Source: Flavobacteriales bacterium 32-34-25 (lineage in GTDB: Bacteria > Bacteroidota > Bacteroidia > Flavobacteriales > Flavobacteriaceae). From it: a stretch of 36,811 nt of DNA. The notes beneath the pieces were generated by a model. It saw only the letters and a list, made by a program, of their open reading frames with translations, ran no database searches and was not told where the DNA came from. The DNA lies in contig NCET01000007.1 of NCBI GenBank assembly GCA_002280815.1, positions 1 to 36,811 on the forward strand. Direction: 5' to 3'. Position 1 is the first letter of the stretch. Every line of letters starts with the position of its first letter. Position numbers and translations under genes: made by a program. Shown piece after piece: positions 25,048-33,960 of the stretch.

Positions 25048-25138
25048 AAGTTACTTTTGATACTTAACAGGAGCGTTAACTTCTTTTAAAAACCTTGTTA
25101 ACGTTTAATGGATATGCAAATAAAAACTGCACATTAAG

Positions 25139-26017
25139 TTAAGCTACATTTTTGTAATTAATTTGATTGTTAAATTCTTCAATAGTTGCATAATTCAAAG
25201 CAGAATACCTTCTTTTTCTGTTGCACCAAATTTCAATGTATTCAAAGATTTCCAGCTTCATTTGTTCTTTAGAAACCAATTTATTTCCATAAATTAATTC
25301 AGTTTTTAAGGATTTAAAAAAACTTTCCGCTACCGCATTATCCCAACAATTTCCTTTTCGACTCATACTACGGGTTATTTTTTTATAGGAATCAAGAACA
25401 TTTACAAATCTTTTGCTTGCATATTGGACACCTCTGTCTGAGTGGAAAATCAAACCTTCCTCAACATTTCGATTTTTAACCGCCATATTCCAAGCTCCAA
25501 GCGTAGTTTCATCCGTATTCATTCCATCGCTCAAACTCCAACCTATAATTTTCCTGTCATATAAATCCATAATGGTAGTCAGGTAGATAAATCCCTCTTT
25601 AGTTTGAATATAGGTGATATCCGAAACCCAAACTTTTGAAGGCATTTTAACAATAAACTCTCTGTTTAATATATTTTCGACGATTAAATAATTATGATTT
25701 GAGTTGGTTGTTACTTTGAATTTCTTGCTTAATTTACTTCGTAAGCCTAACTGTTTCATATATTTTGCCATGGTAATTCTTGAAATTTTATAACCAAAAC
25801 TTTGAAGTTCTAATGTTATTCTAGGACTTCCATATCGTTGCTTGGATTCAAAATAAATTAATGTTATCTGTTCTTTTATGGCAATTTTTAGTTGCTGTCT
25901 TGCGGTGATTATTTGTTTTTTCCATCTGTAATAACTTCCACTGCTCACTTGTAGAACTTTGCACATTTTTTCAATCGGGAATAGTTTTTCATTGTTTTTA
26001 ATGAAACTATAAATCAT
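25139..26017 (-). CDS. IS3-family transposase OrfB (DDE integrase domain)
   Basis: The catalytic part of the transposase has 292 residues when read from its own ATG. An HTH_21-like segment (KQRYGSPRITLELQSFGYKI) precedes the rve integrase core. The DDE residues are Asp133 (VWVSDITYI), Asp194 (FHSDRGVQYA) and Glu231 (NAVAESFFKSLK). The ATG overlaps the orfA stop as ATGA (26014-26017). Functional transposase is probably made by -1 frameshifting at a run of seven As in orfA (plus-strand Ts 26047-26053). The shifted frame is open through to orfB and would give a fusion of about 391 residues. Confidence 0.93.
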   Translation of the reverse strand: MIYSFIKNNEKLFPIEKMCKVLQVSSGSYYRWKKQIITARQQLKIAIKEQITLIYFESKQRYGSPRITLELQSFGYKISRITMAKYMKQLGLRSKLSKKFKVTTNSNHNYLIVENILNREFIVKMPSKVWVSDITYIQTKEGFIYLTTIMDLYDRKIIGWSLSDGMNTDETTLGAWNMAVKNRNVEEGLIFHSDRGVQYASKRFVNVLDSYKKITRSMSRKGNCWDNAVAESFFKSLKTELIYGNKLVSKEQMKLEIFEYIEIWCNRKRRYSALNYATIEEFNNQINYKNVA

Positions 26018-26313
26018 CGACCGCTCTTGGAAAAAATGCCGATTGCTTTTTTTAATACATCACGTTCTAACTCGGCATCTTTGAGTTTTTTCTCCAGTTC
26101 ATAAATTTTTTCTTGCTCAGGAGTAAGTTTTAATTTTCCTTTCCCAGGAAAGCTTCCTTCTCCAAACTCTTCGAACTCTTTGCGCCATTTATACAACTGA
26201 GGCGCTGTTATTCCTAATTCTCTGGCGAGTTCTGATATGTTTGTTCTATCATAGCTCAATTGGACTGCTTTCTCTTTAAAAGCTTTGTCATAAATTTTGC
26301 GAACTTGTTTCAT
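26014..26313 (-). CDS. IS3-family transposase OrfA (HTH DNA-binding protein)
   Basis: A 99-residue DNA-binding subunit of the IS3 transposase. The helix-turn-helix lies at about residues 20-45 (RTNISELARELGITAPQLYKWRKEF), followed by a leucine-zipper-like coiled coil (EKIYELEKKLKDAELERDVLKKAI) typical of OrfA. The slippery sequence TTA-AAA-AAA-GC near codons 87-89 allows a -1 shift into orfB. OrfA alone usually acts as a regulator of transposition. Confidence 0.93.
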   Translation of the reverse strand: MKQVRKIYDKAFKEKAVQLSYDRTNISELARELGITAPQLYKWRKEFEEFGEGSFPGKGKLKLTPEQEKIYELEKKLKDAELERDVLKKAIGIFSKSGR

Positions 26314-26452
26314 AGGGTAAAATTAAGATTATTTCTTAACTTTCTGTGATGGCTAAGTTAGCATGTCCACTTAAACCCTTCAAACGAAGGCACAACAGTT
26401 ACTATAGAAATCTATTTTAGACCCAAAAAGTCCTTAATCTAAATATAAAGCT

Positions 26453-27091
26453 ATGCAAAAAGAAATCCTTATAGTCGACGACCATTTAGTAGTGAGAACT
26501 GGTGTTTCAATCATTTTAGAAGAGAAATTAAAAAATATTGCTATCTCAACAACTGAAAACTACAGCGAAACATTAAACATTTTAAAAGAGCAAAAATTCG
26601 ATTTAATAATATTAGATGTCAATATTCCAGGTGGAAGAAATACCTCCATGGTTGAAGAAATTAAAGACATACAGCCCAATGTTAAAATACTAATTTTTTC
26701 AGTTTACGAAGAAGAAACCCACGCCTGTCCTTATATTATTGCTGGTGCCAATGGTTATCTTAACAAACTAAGTGATAAAAAGAAACTAACTGGTGCAGTA
26801 GATAGCATTTTAAAAACGGGCAATTACCTAACTCCAGATATTATTAAAGAACTAGTAAAAGCTTCTTCAAACAAACAAAGTATTAATCCGTTAGACAAAT
26901 TATCCAAAAGAGAAAGAGAAATTTCGGAGTTATTAGTTCAAGGAGATGGAAACATTGAAATTGCCAATAAATTAAGCATCCAACTCACCACTGTTAGTAC
27001 TCATAAAAACAAAATATTCACCAAATTAAACATTAAAAACATTGTAGATCTCATTGGGCTATTTAACAAATCAGTTGGAGTAAACACTTAA
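26453..27091 (+). CDS. NarL/FixJ-type response regulator (receiver + LuxR HTH)
   Basis: A two-domain transcription factor of 212 residues. The receiver (1-120) has acidic residues Asp9/Asp10 (LIVDDHLVV), the phospho-acceptor Asp55 (IILDVNIPGG) and a Ser switch (ILIFSVYE). The C-terminal LuxR-type helix-turn-helix (about 146-205) reads LSKREREISELLVQGDGN and LTTVSTHKNKIFTKL. Its partner kinase is not certain; the GAF kinase gene is convergent and ends 54 bases away, sharing a terminator. The IS3 element inserted about 80 bases upstream, and no clear TAnnTTTG is left between the IS and the start, so expression may depend on the element. Confidence 0.93.
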   Translation: MQKEILIVDDHLVVRTGVSIILEEKLKNIAISTTENYSETLNILKEQKFDLIILDVNIPGGRNTSMVEEIKDIQPNVKILIFSVYEEETHACPYIIAGANGYLNKLSDKKKLTGAVDSILKTGNYLTPDIIKELVKASSNKQSINPLDKLSKREREISELLVQGDGNIEIANKLSIQLTTVSTHKNKIFTKLNIKNIVDLIGLFNKSVGVNT

Positions 27092-27099
27092 AAAAACAA

Positions 27100-27134
27100 A
27101 AAAAGCTACATCTTTTTGAATCGTGTAGCTTTTT
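27100..27134. terminator. Bidirectional terminator between the NarL regulator and the GAF kinase
   Basis: AAAAAGCTACA (27100-27110) pairs with TGTAGCTTTTT (27124-27134), loop 13 nt. A and T tracts on both sides allow use by both convergent genes. Confidence 0.85.
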
Positions 27135-27145
27135 GATTTATAGTT

Positions 27146-28348
27146 CTAATTTAATTTATCTATAGTAAAAACAAACCTTGTCCATTTTCCAATTTCTGAT
27201 TCTACATGAATTGTACCGCCTAAGGCCAATACCAGTTTTTTTACTGTTGCCAAACCAATACCATTTCCGGATTCACCAAATTTATCGTAAGTATCCAGCA
27301 CCTCAAAAATTTCAAAGATTTTATCCTGATTTTCTTTTGAAATACCCTGACCATTATCAGTCACTGAAATTTTATACTGGGATTCATCTTCGATTATTTC
27401 AATTTCAATTACAGCGATCTCTTTATCATTATACTTTACAGCATTACTAACAAGATTAATTAAAATTTGCTCTATGGCTGTTTTATTTGTAAACAAAACG
27501 GGAATATCAGATTTTAACCTAATATCATATTTATTTTTAAAACTAAATAAACTTACAATATCGTCTTTTAAAGTTTTTATGTCTATTTTTTCTTCATCAA
27601 TAATTTTATCAAATTTACTGTATTCAAGTAGTTCGTCAATTAATCCTCTCAATTTAACAGATGACTTACTGATTAATTCTATAATTTCAACAGCTTCAGC
27701 GTCTAAATTTTCGACATAACTTTCAACAAAAAAATGAGTAAGAGCAGCTATGTTTCCTAGTGGCGATTTTAAATCATGGGCAGCTATATATGCAAAGCGT
27801 TCCAGTTCCTGATTTTTCTTTTCAAATTTTTCTAAAGCTTTTTCCAGCTGTTTTTTATTCTTTCTTAACTCCAGTAACTTCATCACCTGATTAGAAAGCA
27901 TTCGTAAAGAATTAATCTGACTCTTTGTTAATTTATTAGGTTTATCATCTATTACACACAAAGTTCCCAGAGGCAAACCATTATTTTCTACCAAAGGAAT
28001 TCCGGCATAAAACACAACATTAGGCTCTTCAACCACTAGCGGATTATCATAGAAACGTTCATCATTTCGGGCATCTTCAATGATAAAAATCTCTTTAGGG
28101 TTAAGTATAGCATGAGCGCAAAAAGCTAATTCTCTAGGAGTTTCAACTGCTACTGTACCATAATGAGATTTAAACCATTGTCTTTTTTCGTCTACAAAAC
28201 TGATTAATGAAATAGGAGTCCCGCAGATTTCAGCAGCCAATTCAGCTAATTGATTATAATCATCTTCAGGAAGAGTATCAACAATAGAATAAGAATCTAA
28301 AGATTTAATCCTTTCTTTTTCTCTTTCAAAAACATCTGGCTTTATCAT
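27146..28348 (-). CDS. Soluble GAF-domain sensor histidine kinase
   Basis: A cytoplasmic kinase of 400 residues without membrane segments. The N-terminal GAF domain (about 15-165) has the pattern ICGTPISLISFVDEKRQWFKS, ELAFCAHAI and LPLGTLCVIDDKP, a version common in GAF kinases and cyclases; its ligand is unknown. A coiled coil (about 165-185) leads to HisKA with His191 in AAHDLKSPLGNI. The HATPase domain shows the N box (LINLVSNAVKYND), G1 (VTDNGQGISKEN) and G2 (GNGIGLATVKKL). It is downstream of a lone CheY-like regulator on the same strand (199-base gap) but has its own likely promoter. Confidence 0.93.
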   Translation of the reverse strand: MIKPDVFEREKERIKSLDSYSIVDTLPEDDYNQLAELAAEICGTPISLISFVDEKRQWFKSHYGTVAVETPRELAFCAHAILNPKEIFIIEDARNDERFYDNPLVVEEPNVVFYAGIPLVENNGLPLGTLCVIDDKPNKLTKSQINSLRMLSNQVMKLLELRKNKKQLEKALEKFEKKNQELERFAYIAAHDLKSPLGNIAALTHFFVESYVENLDAEAVEIIELISKSSVKLRGLIDELLEYSKFDKIIDEEKIDIKTLKDDIVSLFSFKNKYDIRLKSDIPVLFTNKTAIEQILINLVSNAVKYNDKEIAVIEIEIIEDESQYKISVTDNGQGISKENQDKIFEIFEVLDTYDKFGESGNGIGLATVKKLVLALGGTIHVESEIGKWTRFVFTIDKLN

Positions 28349-28394
28349 AATTCTTTTTTTAATACTTAAGTTGAAATCGTATTTATTTACTTAC

Positions 28395-28422
28395 CAAATT
28401 TACAATTTCTCTCTCTTAACAA
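28395..28422 (-). promoter_or_regulatory. Promoter of the GAF histidine kinase gene
   Basis: On the minus strand TTG (28422-28420) is followed after 17 bases by TAAATTTG (28402-28395), an exact TAnnTTTG match, about 45 bases before the start codon. Confidence 0.5.
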
Positions 28423-28547
28423 ACCTTATAAATCTGTTAATTTTTACTACAATTCGATTCGTTTATCAATTGGGTATCAGCACGCAACTTTTTTCACTAA
28501 TTGAAGGACCTACAAATCTGCATTGATTACGGATAATTGGTTAAATT

Positions 28548-28970
28548 TCAAACCCTTTTGGATAGCTGCAACCAAAACTCCTCTATTTTAAGAATTGCCT
28601 TTAGAAACTCATCCATATCAATTGGTTTTACAACATAGCTGTTACTATAATTTTCATAAGCCAAATTAATATCTTTCTTAGCTGAAGAAGTAGTCAATAT
28701 AATTACCGGAATTTTCTTTAACCCTTCGCTATGTTTAATTTGTTTCAGAACTTCATGACCGCTAAATACAGGCATATTAATATCCAGTAAAATCAAATCA
28801 GGTTTTTCAACATCGGTATAAGCTCCTCTTTTAAAAAGAAAATCTAAGGCATCACCCCCGTTTCTTACAACACTTATATCAGTCTTAATTTTACTTTCTT
28901 CAAAAGCATCAAGAGTTAATACAATATCTCCTTCGTTATCTTCAACTAATAAAATGTGTACTGGCTTCAT
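28548..28970 (-). CDS. Single-domain response regulator (Rcp1-like CheY family)
   Basis: A 140-residue lone receiver with no output domain. Acidic pocket Glu10/Asp11 (LLVEDNEGD), phospho-acceptor Asp63 (LILLDINMPVFSG), Thr switch (ILTTSSAKKD) and Lys (YVVKPIDMDEF). The EDNEGD opening and the NGGDALDFLFKRGAY stretch match the Rcp1-type receivers that pair with phytochrome-like and multi-PAS kinases. It starts 78 bases after the large PAS kinase on the same strand with no terminator between, so the kinase is its most likely phosphodonor. Confidence 0.93.
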   Translation of the reverse strand: MKPVHILLVEDNEGDIVLTLDAFEESKIKTDISVVRNGGDALDFLFKRGAYTDVEKPDLILLDINMPVFSGHEVLKQIKHSEGLKKIPVIILTTSSAKKDINLAYENYSNSYVVKPIDMDEFLKAILKIEEFWLQLSKRV

Positions 28971-29048
28971 ACGTTATAATTTTGTGTTTTTTTTTAAAAT
29001 TTTCTCTACAAACCAAGTAAAAAGAAAATATCTAAGCTTAAATACTTC

Positions 29049-32000
29049 TTAGCTGTTTTTGGGAATTGTAAAATAAAAAGTAGTTCCCTTGGCCTCTTCA
29101 GATTCCAGCCAGATTTTGCCTCCCCAGGATTCTATATGCTTTTTAGCTATTGCCAAGCCTATTCCTGTTCCGCTATACTCATTCCTATTGTGCAATCTTT
29201 GAAAGATAATAAATATTTTTTCAAAAAACTGACTGGCGATTCCTATACCATTGTCTTTAATAACAAACAACCATTCTTCTGTTTTGTCTTCCACTTTCAA
29301 CTCTACAATAGGCGAAACACTTTCTGACGAATACTTAATGGCATTATCCAATAAACAATGTAATGTTTGAACCAATGGAACTCTGAAAACTTCGATTATT
29401 GGTAAATGATTAAAATGGATTAAAACCGATTTTTCAGCGATAATTTTACTCCTAAGAATTTTATAATCTTCAACCATATCCGTCAAGTTTACCTTTTCTT
29501 TGTGCTCATCCAGTTTACCCGCTCTTGAATATTCTAATAAATCAAGAATAATTTGCTTCATTCTTTTAGCACCATCTGTTGCATAATAAATATACTGATG
29601 CGCTTTTTGGTCTAAAACGTCACCATATTTTCTTTCCAATTGATTCATGAAACTAGTTATCATACGCAACGGTTCCTGCAAATCATGTGAAGCGATAAAT
29701 GCAAATTGCTCTAACTGTTCATTACTAAGTTCCAGATCATGGGCATATTTCTTTAAGGATTCGTTTGCTTCCTGAAGTTTGACTTCCTGAAATTTCCTTT
29801 CAGAAACATCAGTTACCGCACCAATTATCCGTATCGCTTCCCCTTTATCATTTCTAATAACAATAGCCCTATCAATTACATAAGCATAAGTACCATCTGC
29901 TTTTCTAAACCTGTATTCTCCTTTCAAATTTTGCAATTCAATATCTTTCTCTACTTTTAAAAGATTTTCATGTACCACTTTTAAATCGTCAGGATGAACA
30001 TTTTCTCTCCAAAACTGCATTGTAGGGGTAATTTGATCTAAATCGTATCCAAAAAGTTTTTTAAATCCAACACCCCAATACAAGATATCCTCTACTATTT
30101 TTAAATCCCAAATAGCATCATTAGTAGCTTCAGTTACTTTTTCAAATCGTTCATTAGCCCTTAAAAGTCTTAAATCAGACTGCTTCCTCAAGGTTACATC
30201 TTTAAAATAAACCGAAAGACCATCTGATGATGGATATACAGAAACTTCAAACCATTTATTCAATGTAGTGTAATACTCTTCAAAACTTACATTTCTATGA
30301 GTTTCCATAGCAAAATGATATTGGCGATAAAAATCGGAATCTATAGCATCGGCATATTCTTCCCAAAGATTTTTCCCCATCATCAAGTCTCTTCCTTTCC
30401 CTAAAAGGTTTTCTGCTTCTTTATTCCAATAAGTTACAATCCACTCATTGTTTACCGCAAAAAAAGCATCACCAATACTTTCCAGTATATTATTTCTTTC
30501 TTCATAGGCATCTAATAATTTTTTTCTCAAAGAAATATCTCTAAAAAACACTGTTAGTCCCTCCTCGGAAGGGTACGCATTAACTTCGAGCCAAATACCA
30601 TAATTATCTTCAAAGCTAATAGGCTGTCCAGTTTCCAAAACTCTATGATAATTAGTATAGGAAGGAAGAGAAACAGCATCTGGGAATACATTCCACAAAT
30701 TTTTACCTAAAAGTTGTTCTCTTTTTACACCCAATAATTCTTCGGCAGCTCTGTTCCAATAGGACACAACGAAATTTTTATCCATCGTAAAAAACGCATC
30801 GGCAATACTTTCTACAATGTTGTTTTTCTCCAGATAAGCTTTTTCGAGTTTCTCCCTAGCTAATTTACGTTCATCAATATTTTTAAAATAAACCGAAATT
30901 CCTCCATTAGAAGGATAAACATTTATTTCGTACCATTTGCCATCCCCAGGAAAAAGATATTCAAAAGAATCTGGTTGTTTGAATTTTGCAACATTAAAAT
31001 AAATCTTTTCTAAAGAGGTTCCTATGGCAGCAGGAAATTCATTCCATAAATTCTTACCAATAATATCAACTGCACTTTTTTGAAGGAGATTTTCCGCTTC
31101 TTTATTAAAATAACTAATCTTCCAATCCTTATCAAGAGCATAAAAAGCATCCGAAATACTGCCTAAAATTTCGCTGAATTGAAGTTGTAATATTTTAGCA
31201 TTATGAATATCCTGAAAACTACCATATATACGAACACATTTTCCATCTACCAAATCAGCATTACCTATTACACGTACCCAGCGTTCATTTTTTTTAGCAG
31301 TAATAAGCGCCGCTTCAAAATTAAAGGTCTTACCCTCAAAAATACAAGAATTAATACTTTGCCTAATCATTTCCCTAAAATCCTTTCGATAGAAATTGAT
31401 TCCTTTTACTAAATCAGGAACAAAGGTTTTAGGATTTGTTTCATGCAATTGATGCACCATATCTGTCCAAAAAAATTTATCTTCAATCAAATCAATTTCC
31501 CAACTTCCAATTTTAGCTAATGCTGATGTCTGAACATTGAGTTCACTTAACTTTTTCTCTTTTGTTATATTTTTTGCAGTAGCATAAATTAATCCATCTT
31601 CAAGTTGTGAAGTACACACCCAGCTTAACCAAACAATTTCTCCTTTTTTAGTAATATATCTATTTTCAAACTTAAAAGTAGTTTTATCCTTTCCTATTTT
31701 TTGCAACTCTTGTAGTGAAATATCTTTATCTTCAGGATGTACAAATTCTACACAGTAATGAAAAAGCAATTCTTCTTCTGAATACCCTAATAACTCATAT
31801 CCAGCAGTATTCATTTTAAGAAATCTCCCTTGAAAATCAGCCAAACAAACAATATCTGGAATAGCTTTAAATAAATGATTCAGACTTGATTCAAGCGTTT
31901 TTCTATTTATTTCTGAACCAATAAAAGTCTCCAATTCTTTAAAAACACCGATATAACGACTTAATTGCATACTTTTTTTAGTAGAACCAAAAACCAGCAC

Positions 32001-33524
32001 ACCTACAATTGAATCTTTAAATAATAAAGGAATGCCCGAAACAGCCTGAATACCTGCCTGCAATGCAGCATCTTTCCTAATAATAAAATCCTTTTTATCT
32101 TCTATATCCCAAACAATTGGATTTTTTGTTTTCCAAACCAAACCTGCCAGACCTTCACCAAATTTAAAAGATCTTATTTCCTGTGTTTGAAGGTAAAACT
32201 GTCTAGCAGTATCCGAATTATTATGATAACTCAGCAGTTGAATCAGTGAATTTTCAAGATTGGGAATCCAAACTTCTACAAAATCAAATTGTCCAAAATC
32301 AGCAAATTCAGAACACAACTTACTAGTAGCACTTTTAAGTTCTGTCTCTTCATTAAATATTAAACTTATTTGTCTTAACAGTTTTTGCTCTAATTCACGA
32401 TTCATTTTCTCTGTTACATCCCGCTCAATTGCAATCCAGTGTGTAATACAAGATTTTTCATTAATTATAGGAGTCACAGAAATATTATTCCAAAATTCTT
32501 CTCCAGATTTTTTATAATTGATAATTGTTATTTCGCAAGATTCGCCACTTTGAAGCGCTTTTTTAAGTTTAGCCAGTTGTGTTTTATCCGTTTTGGGTCC
32601 CTGTAAAATTCGTGGACTCTTACCAATAACTTCAGCTGCGGTATAATCAGTCATTTTTGTATAGGCTTCATTCACAAAAACTATACAGGAATCTAAAGGA
32701 TTATAAGGTTCGACCTCAGTAATTAACATAGCATCAAAACTATTGGTAATTACACTTTCCAGCAACATAAGCCTTTGCACTTCTTCTTTTTCAACAGTAA
32801 TATCTCTTACTGTTCCTTCAAAAATTTTGGGTTTACCGTTTTTATCCTTTACTAAGCGTCCTATTTCATGTACCCAACGGATGTTACCGTTTGGCAAAAT
32901 AATACGATGTATAAAATCATGTTCTTTCTCTCCTAAAAATGAAGCATTTTGCTCTATTTCAAAAGTTTCCTTGTCATCGGGATGAATCGTTTGAAAAAAA
33001 TTCTCATAATTTACATCAAAATCTTCTTTTGTTCGACCCCATATTGTATAAACTTCATCAGACCAAGAAAGTGTGTTTGCATCTAGCTCCAATTTCCAAT
33101 ATCCCAACTTTGCAATTGCAGAAGCCGCTTTTAATCTTTTTTCCGATTCTTTTAAATTTCTATACTTTAGTTCCCGCTCAGTTACATCCTGACAAACAAT
33201 CAGCATACCTTTTTTTTGCTGACAATCTATTTGATGTCCGTTGATTTCTATTCGAATGTTTTCCCCATTCTTTTTTTTATGCGTAAAAACTCCAAAATAA
33301 ATAGCTGCTGTGTTTGCTTTTTCCTGAGAAATTGTAAGTAGAATTTTAGAAAAAGCTTCGGCAGGCATCAAGTCCATGATAGTCAACTGGAAAAACTCCT
33401 CTTTATTATATCCATATAATACAACAGCAGCCTCATTTACATCAAGAATTTTAAAGGTATCCAAATCAAAAAAACAATTTGGCAAAGGATTAAAATAGAA
33501 TAAATCACTATAACTTTCTTTCAT
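29049..33524 (-). CDS. Giant soluble multi-PAS/GAF hybrid-sensor histidine kinase (about nine PAS domains)
   Basis: A 1491-residue cytoplasmic histidine kinase with no membrane helices. Reading the repeats gives PAS1 (about 1-115), PAS2 (130-245, LGYWKLELD), PAS3 (250-375, FVNEAYTKMTDYTAAEVIG), a GAF domain (385-545, GEGLAGLVWK), PAS4 (550-665), PAS5 (668-785, IGSWEID), PAS6, PAS7 and PAS8 (790-1125, three similar units each with DAF and GKNLW) and PAS9 (1130-1255). HisKA follows with His1280 (FIASHDLQEPLRM). The HATPase has LLDNAIKYSS, IKDNGIGIA and GTGIGLAIAKKH. There is no C-terminal receiver; the separate CheY-like protein downstream probably takes that role. The many PAS domains suggest integration of several small-molecule or redox inputs, but no cofactor can be assigned. 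Confidence 0.93.
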   Translation of the reverse strand: MKESYSDLFYFNPLPNCFFDLDTFKILDVNEAAVVLYGYNKEEFFQLTIMDLMPAEAFSKILLTISQEKANTAAIYFGVFTHKKKNGENIRIEINGHQIDCQQKKGMLIVCQDVTERELKYRNLKESEKRLKAASAIAKLGYWKLELDANTLSWSDEVYTIWGRTKEDFDVNYENFFQTIHPDDKETFEIEQNASFLGEKEHDFIHRIILPNGNIRWVHEIGRLVKDKNGKPKIFEGTVRDITVEKEEVQRLMLLESVITNSFDAMLITEVEPYNPLDSCIVFVNEAYTKMTDYTAAEVIGKSPRILQGPKTDKTQLAKLKKALQSGESCEITIINYKKSGEEFWNNISVTPIINEKSCITHWIAIERDVTEKMNRELEQKLLRQISLIFNEETELKSATSKLCSEFADFGQFDFVEVWIPNLENSLIQLLSYHNNSDTARQFYLQTQEIRSFKFGEGLAGLVWKTKNPIVWDIEDKKDFIIRKDAALQAGIQAVSGIPLLFKDSIVGVLVFGSTKKSMQLSRYIGVFKELETFIGSEINRKTLESSLNHLFKAIPDIVCLADFQGRFLKMNTAGYELLGYSEEELLFHYCVEFVHPEDKDISLQELQKIGKDKTTFKFENRYITKKGEIVWLSWVCTSQLEDGLIYATAKNITKEKKLSELNVQTSALAKIGSWEIDLIEDKFFWTDMVHQLHETNPKTFVPDLVKGINFYRKDFREMIRQSINSCIFEGKTFNFEAALITAKKNERWVRVIGNADLVDGKCVRIYGSFQDIHNAKILQLQFSEILGSISDAFYALDKDWKISYFNKEAENLLQKSAVDIIGKNLWNEFPAAIGTSLEKIYFNVAKFKQPDSFEYLFPGDGKWYEINVYPSNGGISVYFKNIDERKLAREKLEKAYLEKNNIVESIADAFFTMDKNFVVSYWNRAAEELLGVKREQLLGKNLWNVFPDAVSLPSYTNYHRVLETGQPISFEDNYGIWLEVNAYPSEEGLTVFFRDISLRKKLLDAYEERNNILESIGDAFFAVNNEWIVTYWNKEAENLLGKGRDLMMGKNLWEEYADAIDSDFYRQYHFAMETHRNVSFEEYYTTLNKWFEVSVYPSSDGLSVYFKDVTLRKQSDLRLLRANERFEKVTEATNDAIWDLKIVEDILYWGVGFKKLFGYDLDQITPTMQFWRENVHPDDLKVVHENLLKVEKDIELQNLKGEYRFRKADGTYAYVIDRAIVIRNDKGEAIRIIGAVTDVSERKFQEVKLQEANESLKKYAHDLELSNEQLEQFAFIASHDLQEPLRMITSFMNQLERKYGDVLDQKAHQYIYYATDGAKRMKQIILDLLEYSRAGKLDEHKEKVNLTDMVEDYKILRSKIIAEKSVLIHFNHLPIIEVFRVPLVQTLHCLLDNAIKYSSESVSPIVELKVEDKTEEWLFVIKDNGIGIASQFFEKIFIIFQRLHNRNEYSGTGIGLAIAKKHIESWGGKIWLESEEAKGTTFYFTIPKNS

Positions 33525-33960
33525 TTTTTGATTAATTTTGATAGCTCATTTACAAATAAAACTATATTTTTTTGATTTTATAAATACTAAAAATAAACTT
33601 TTAAGACTGTTTTTTTTTAAAATTTTACTGAAACAAAAGAAACCTATTTTGGCTCTTATCATGCTATACCAATATAATAAAAAAAGGATAAATAACTTAC
33701 AAATTAATTAAATTCCTTAAAATATCATTTTAAAGACTCTTAAATCAAAGTTGAAATTTATGAAAAAATAACTACAAATCATTTGCTTTAATCAATAAAA
33801 AAAAACTAAATTTAAACTTGTACGAACAATTACAATTTAATAAAACATCCGATTATCTGTAGAATTTAAAAATTATTAATTCAATTCTTTAGCAACGATA
33901 GTCTTTAAACATAATACTTTTAAAAATTCAGGATTAAAATCATTTAACTAACAAAAACCT
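33525..33960. other. Long AT-rich divergent intergenic region
   Basis: These 436 bases separate the giant PAS kinase (minus) from the receiver-PAS gene (plus). I see no coding sequence and no exact TAnnTTTG. Near-matches include TACTTTTA around 33917. Long A and T tracts dominate, suggesting bendable DNA, with promoters I cannot place. Confidence 0.4.

Larger units (their letters stand above)
25125..26372 (-). mobile_element. IS3-family insertion sequence, apparently intact
   Basis: About 1.25 kb carrying overlapping orfA and orfB. The ends are imperfect inverted repeats: inward from the left AACTGCACATTAAGTTAAGC, inward from the right AAGTGGACATGCTAACTTAGC. The core ends are TG (25128) and CA (26369). 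The exact outer limits are uncertain; with AAC/CTT ends, a 3-bp AAA target duplication is possible but low-complexity. The orfB stop lies inside the left repeat, as is common in IS3 elements. The element sits after the glycosyltransferase terminator and about 80 bases upstream of the NarL-type regulator gene, whose promoter region it may have altered. Confidence 0.85.

Noticed and set aside
31203-33244. Several plus-strand open frames opposite the giant PAS kinase
   Set aside because: All lie over clear PAS/GAF coding sequence on the minus strand and show no protein-like features.
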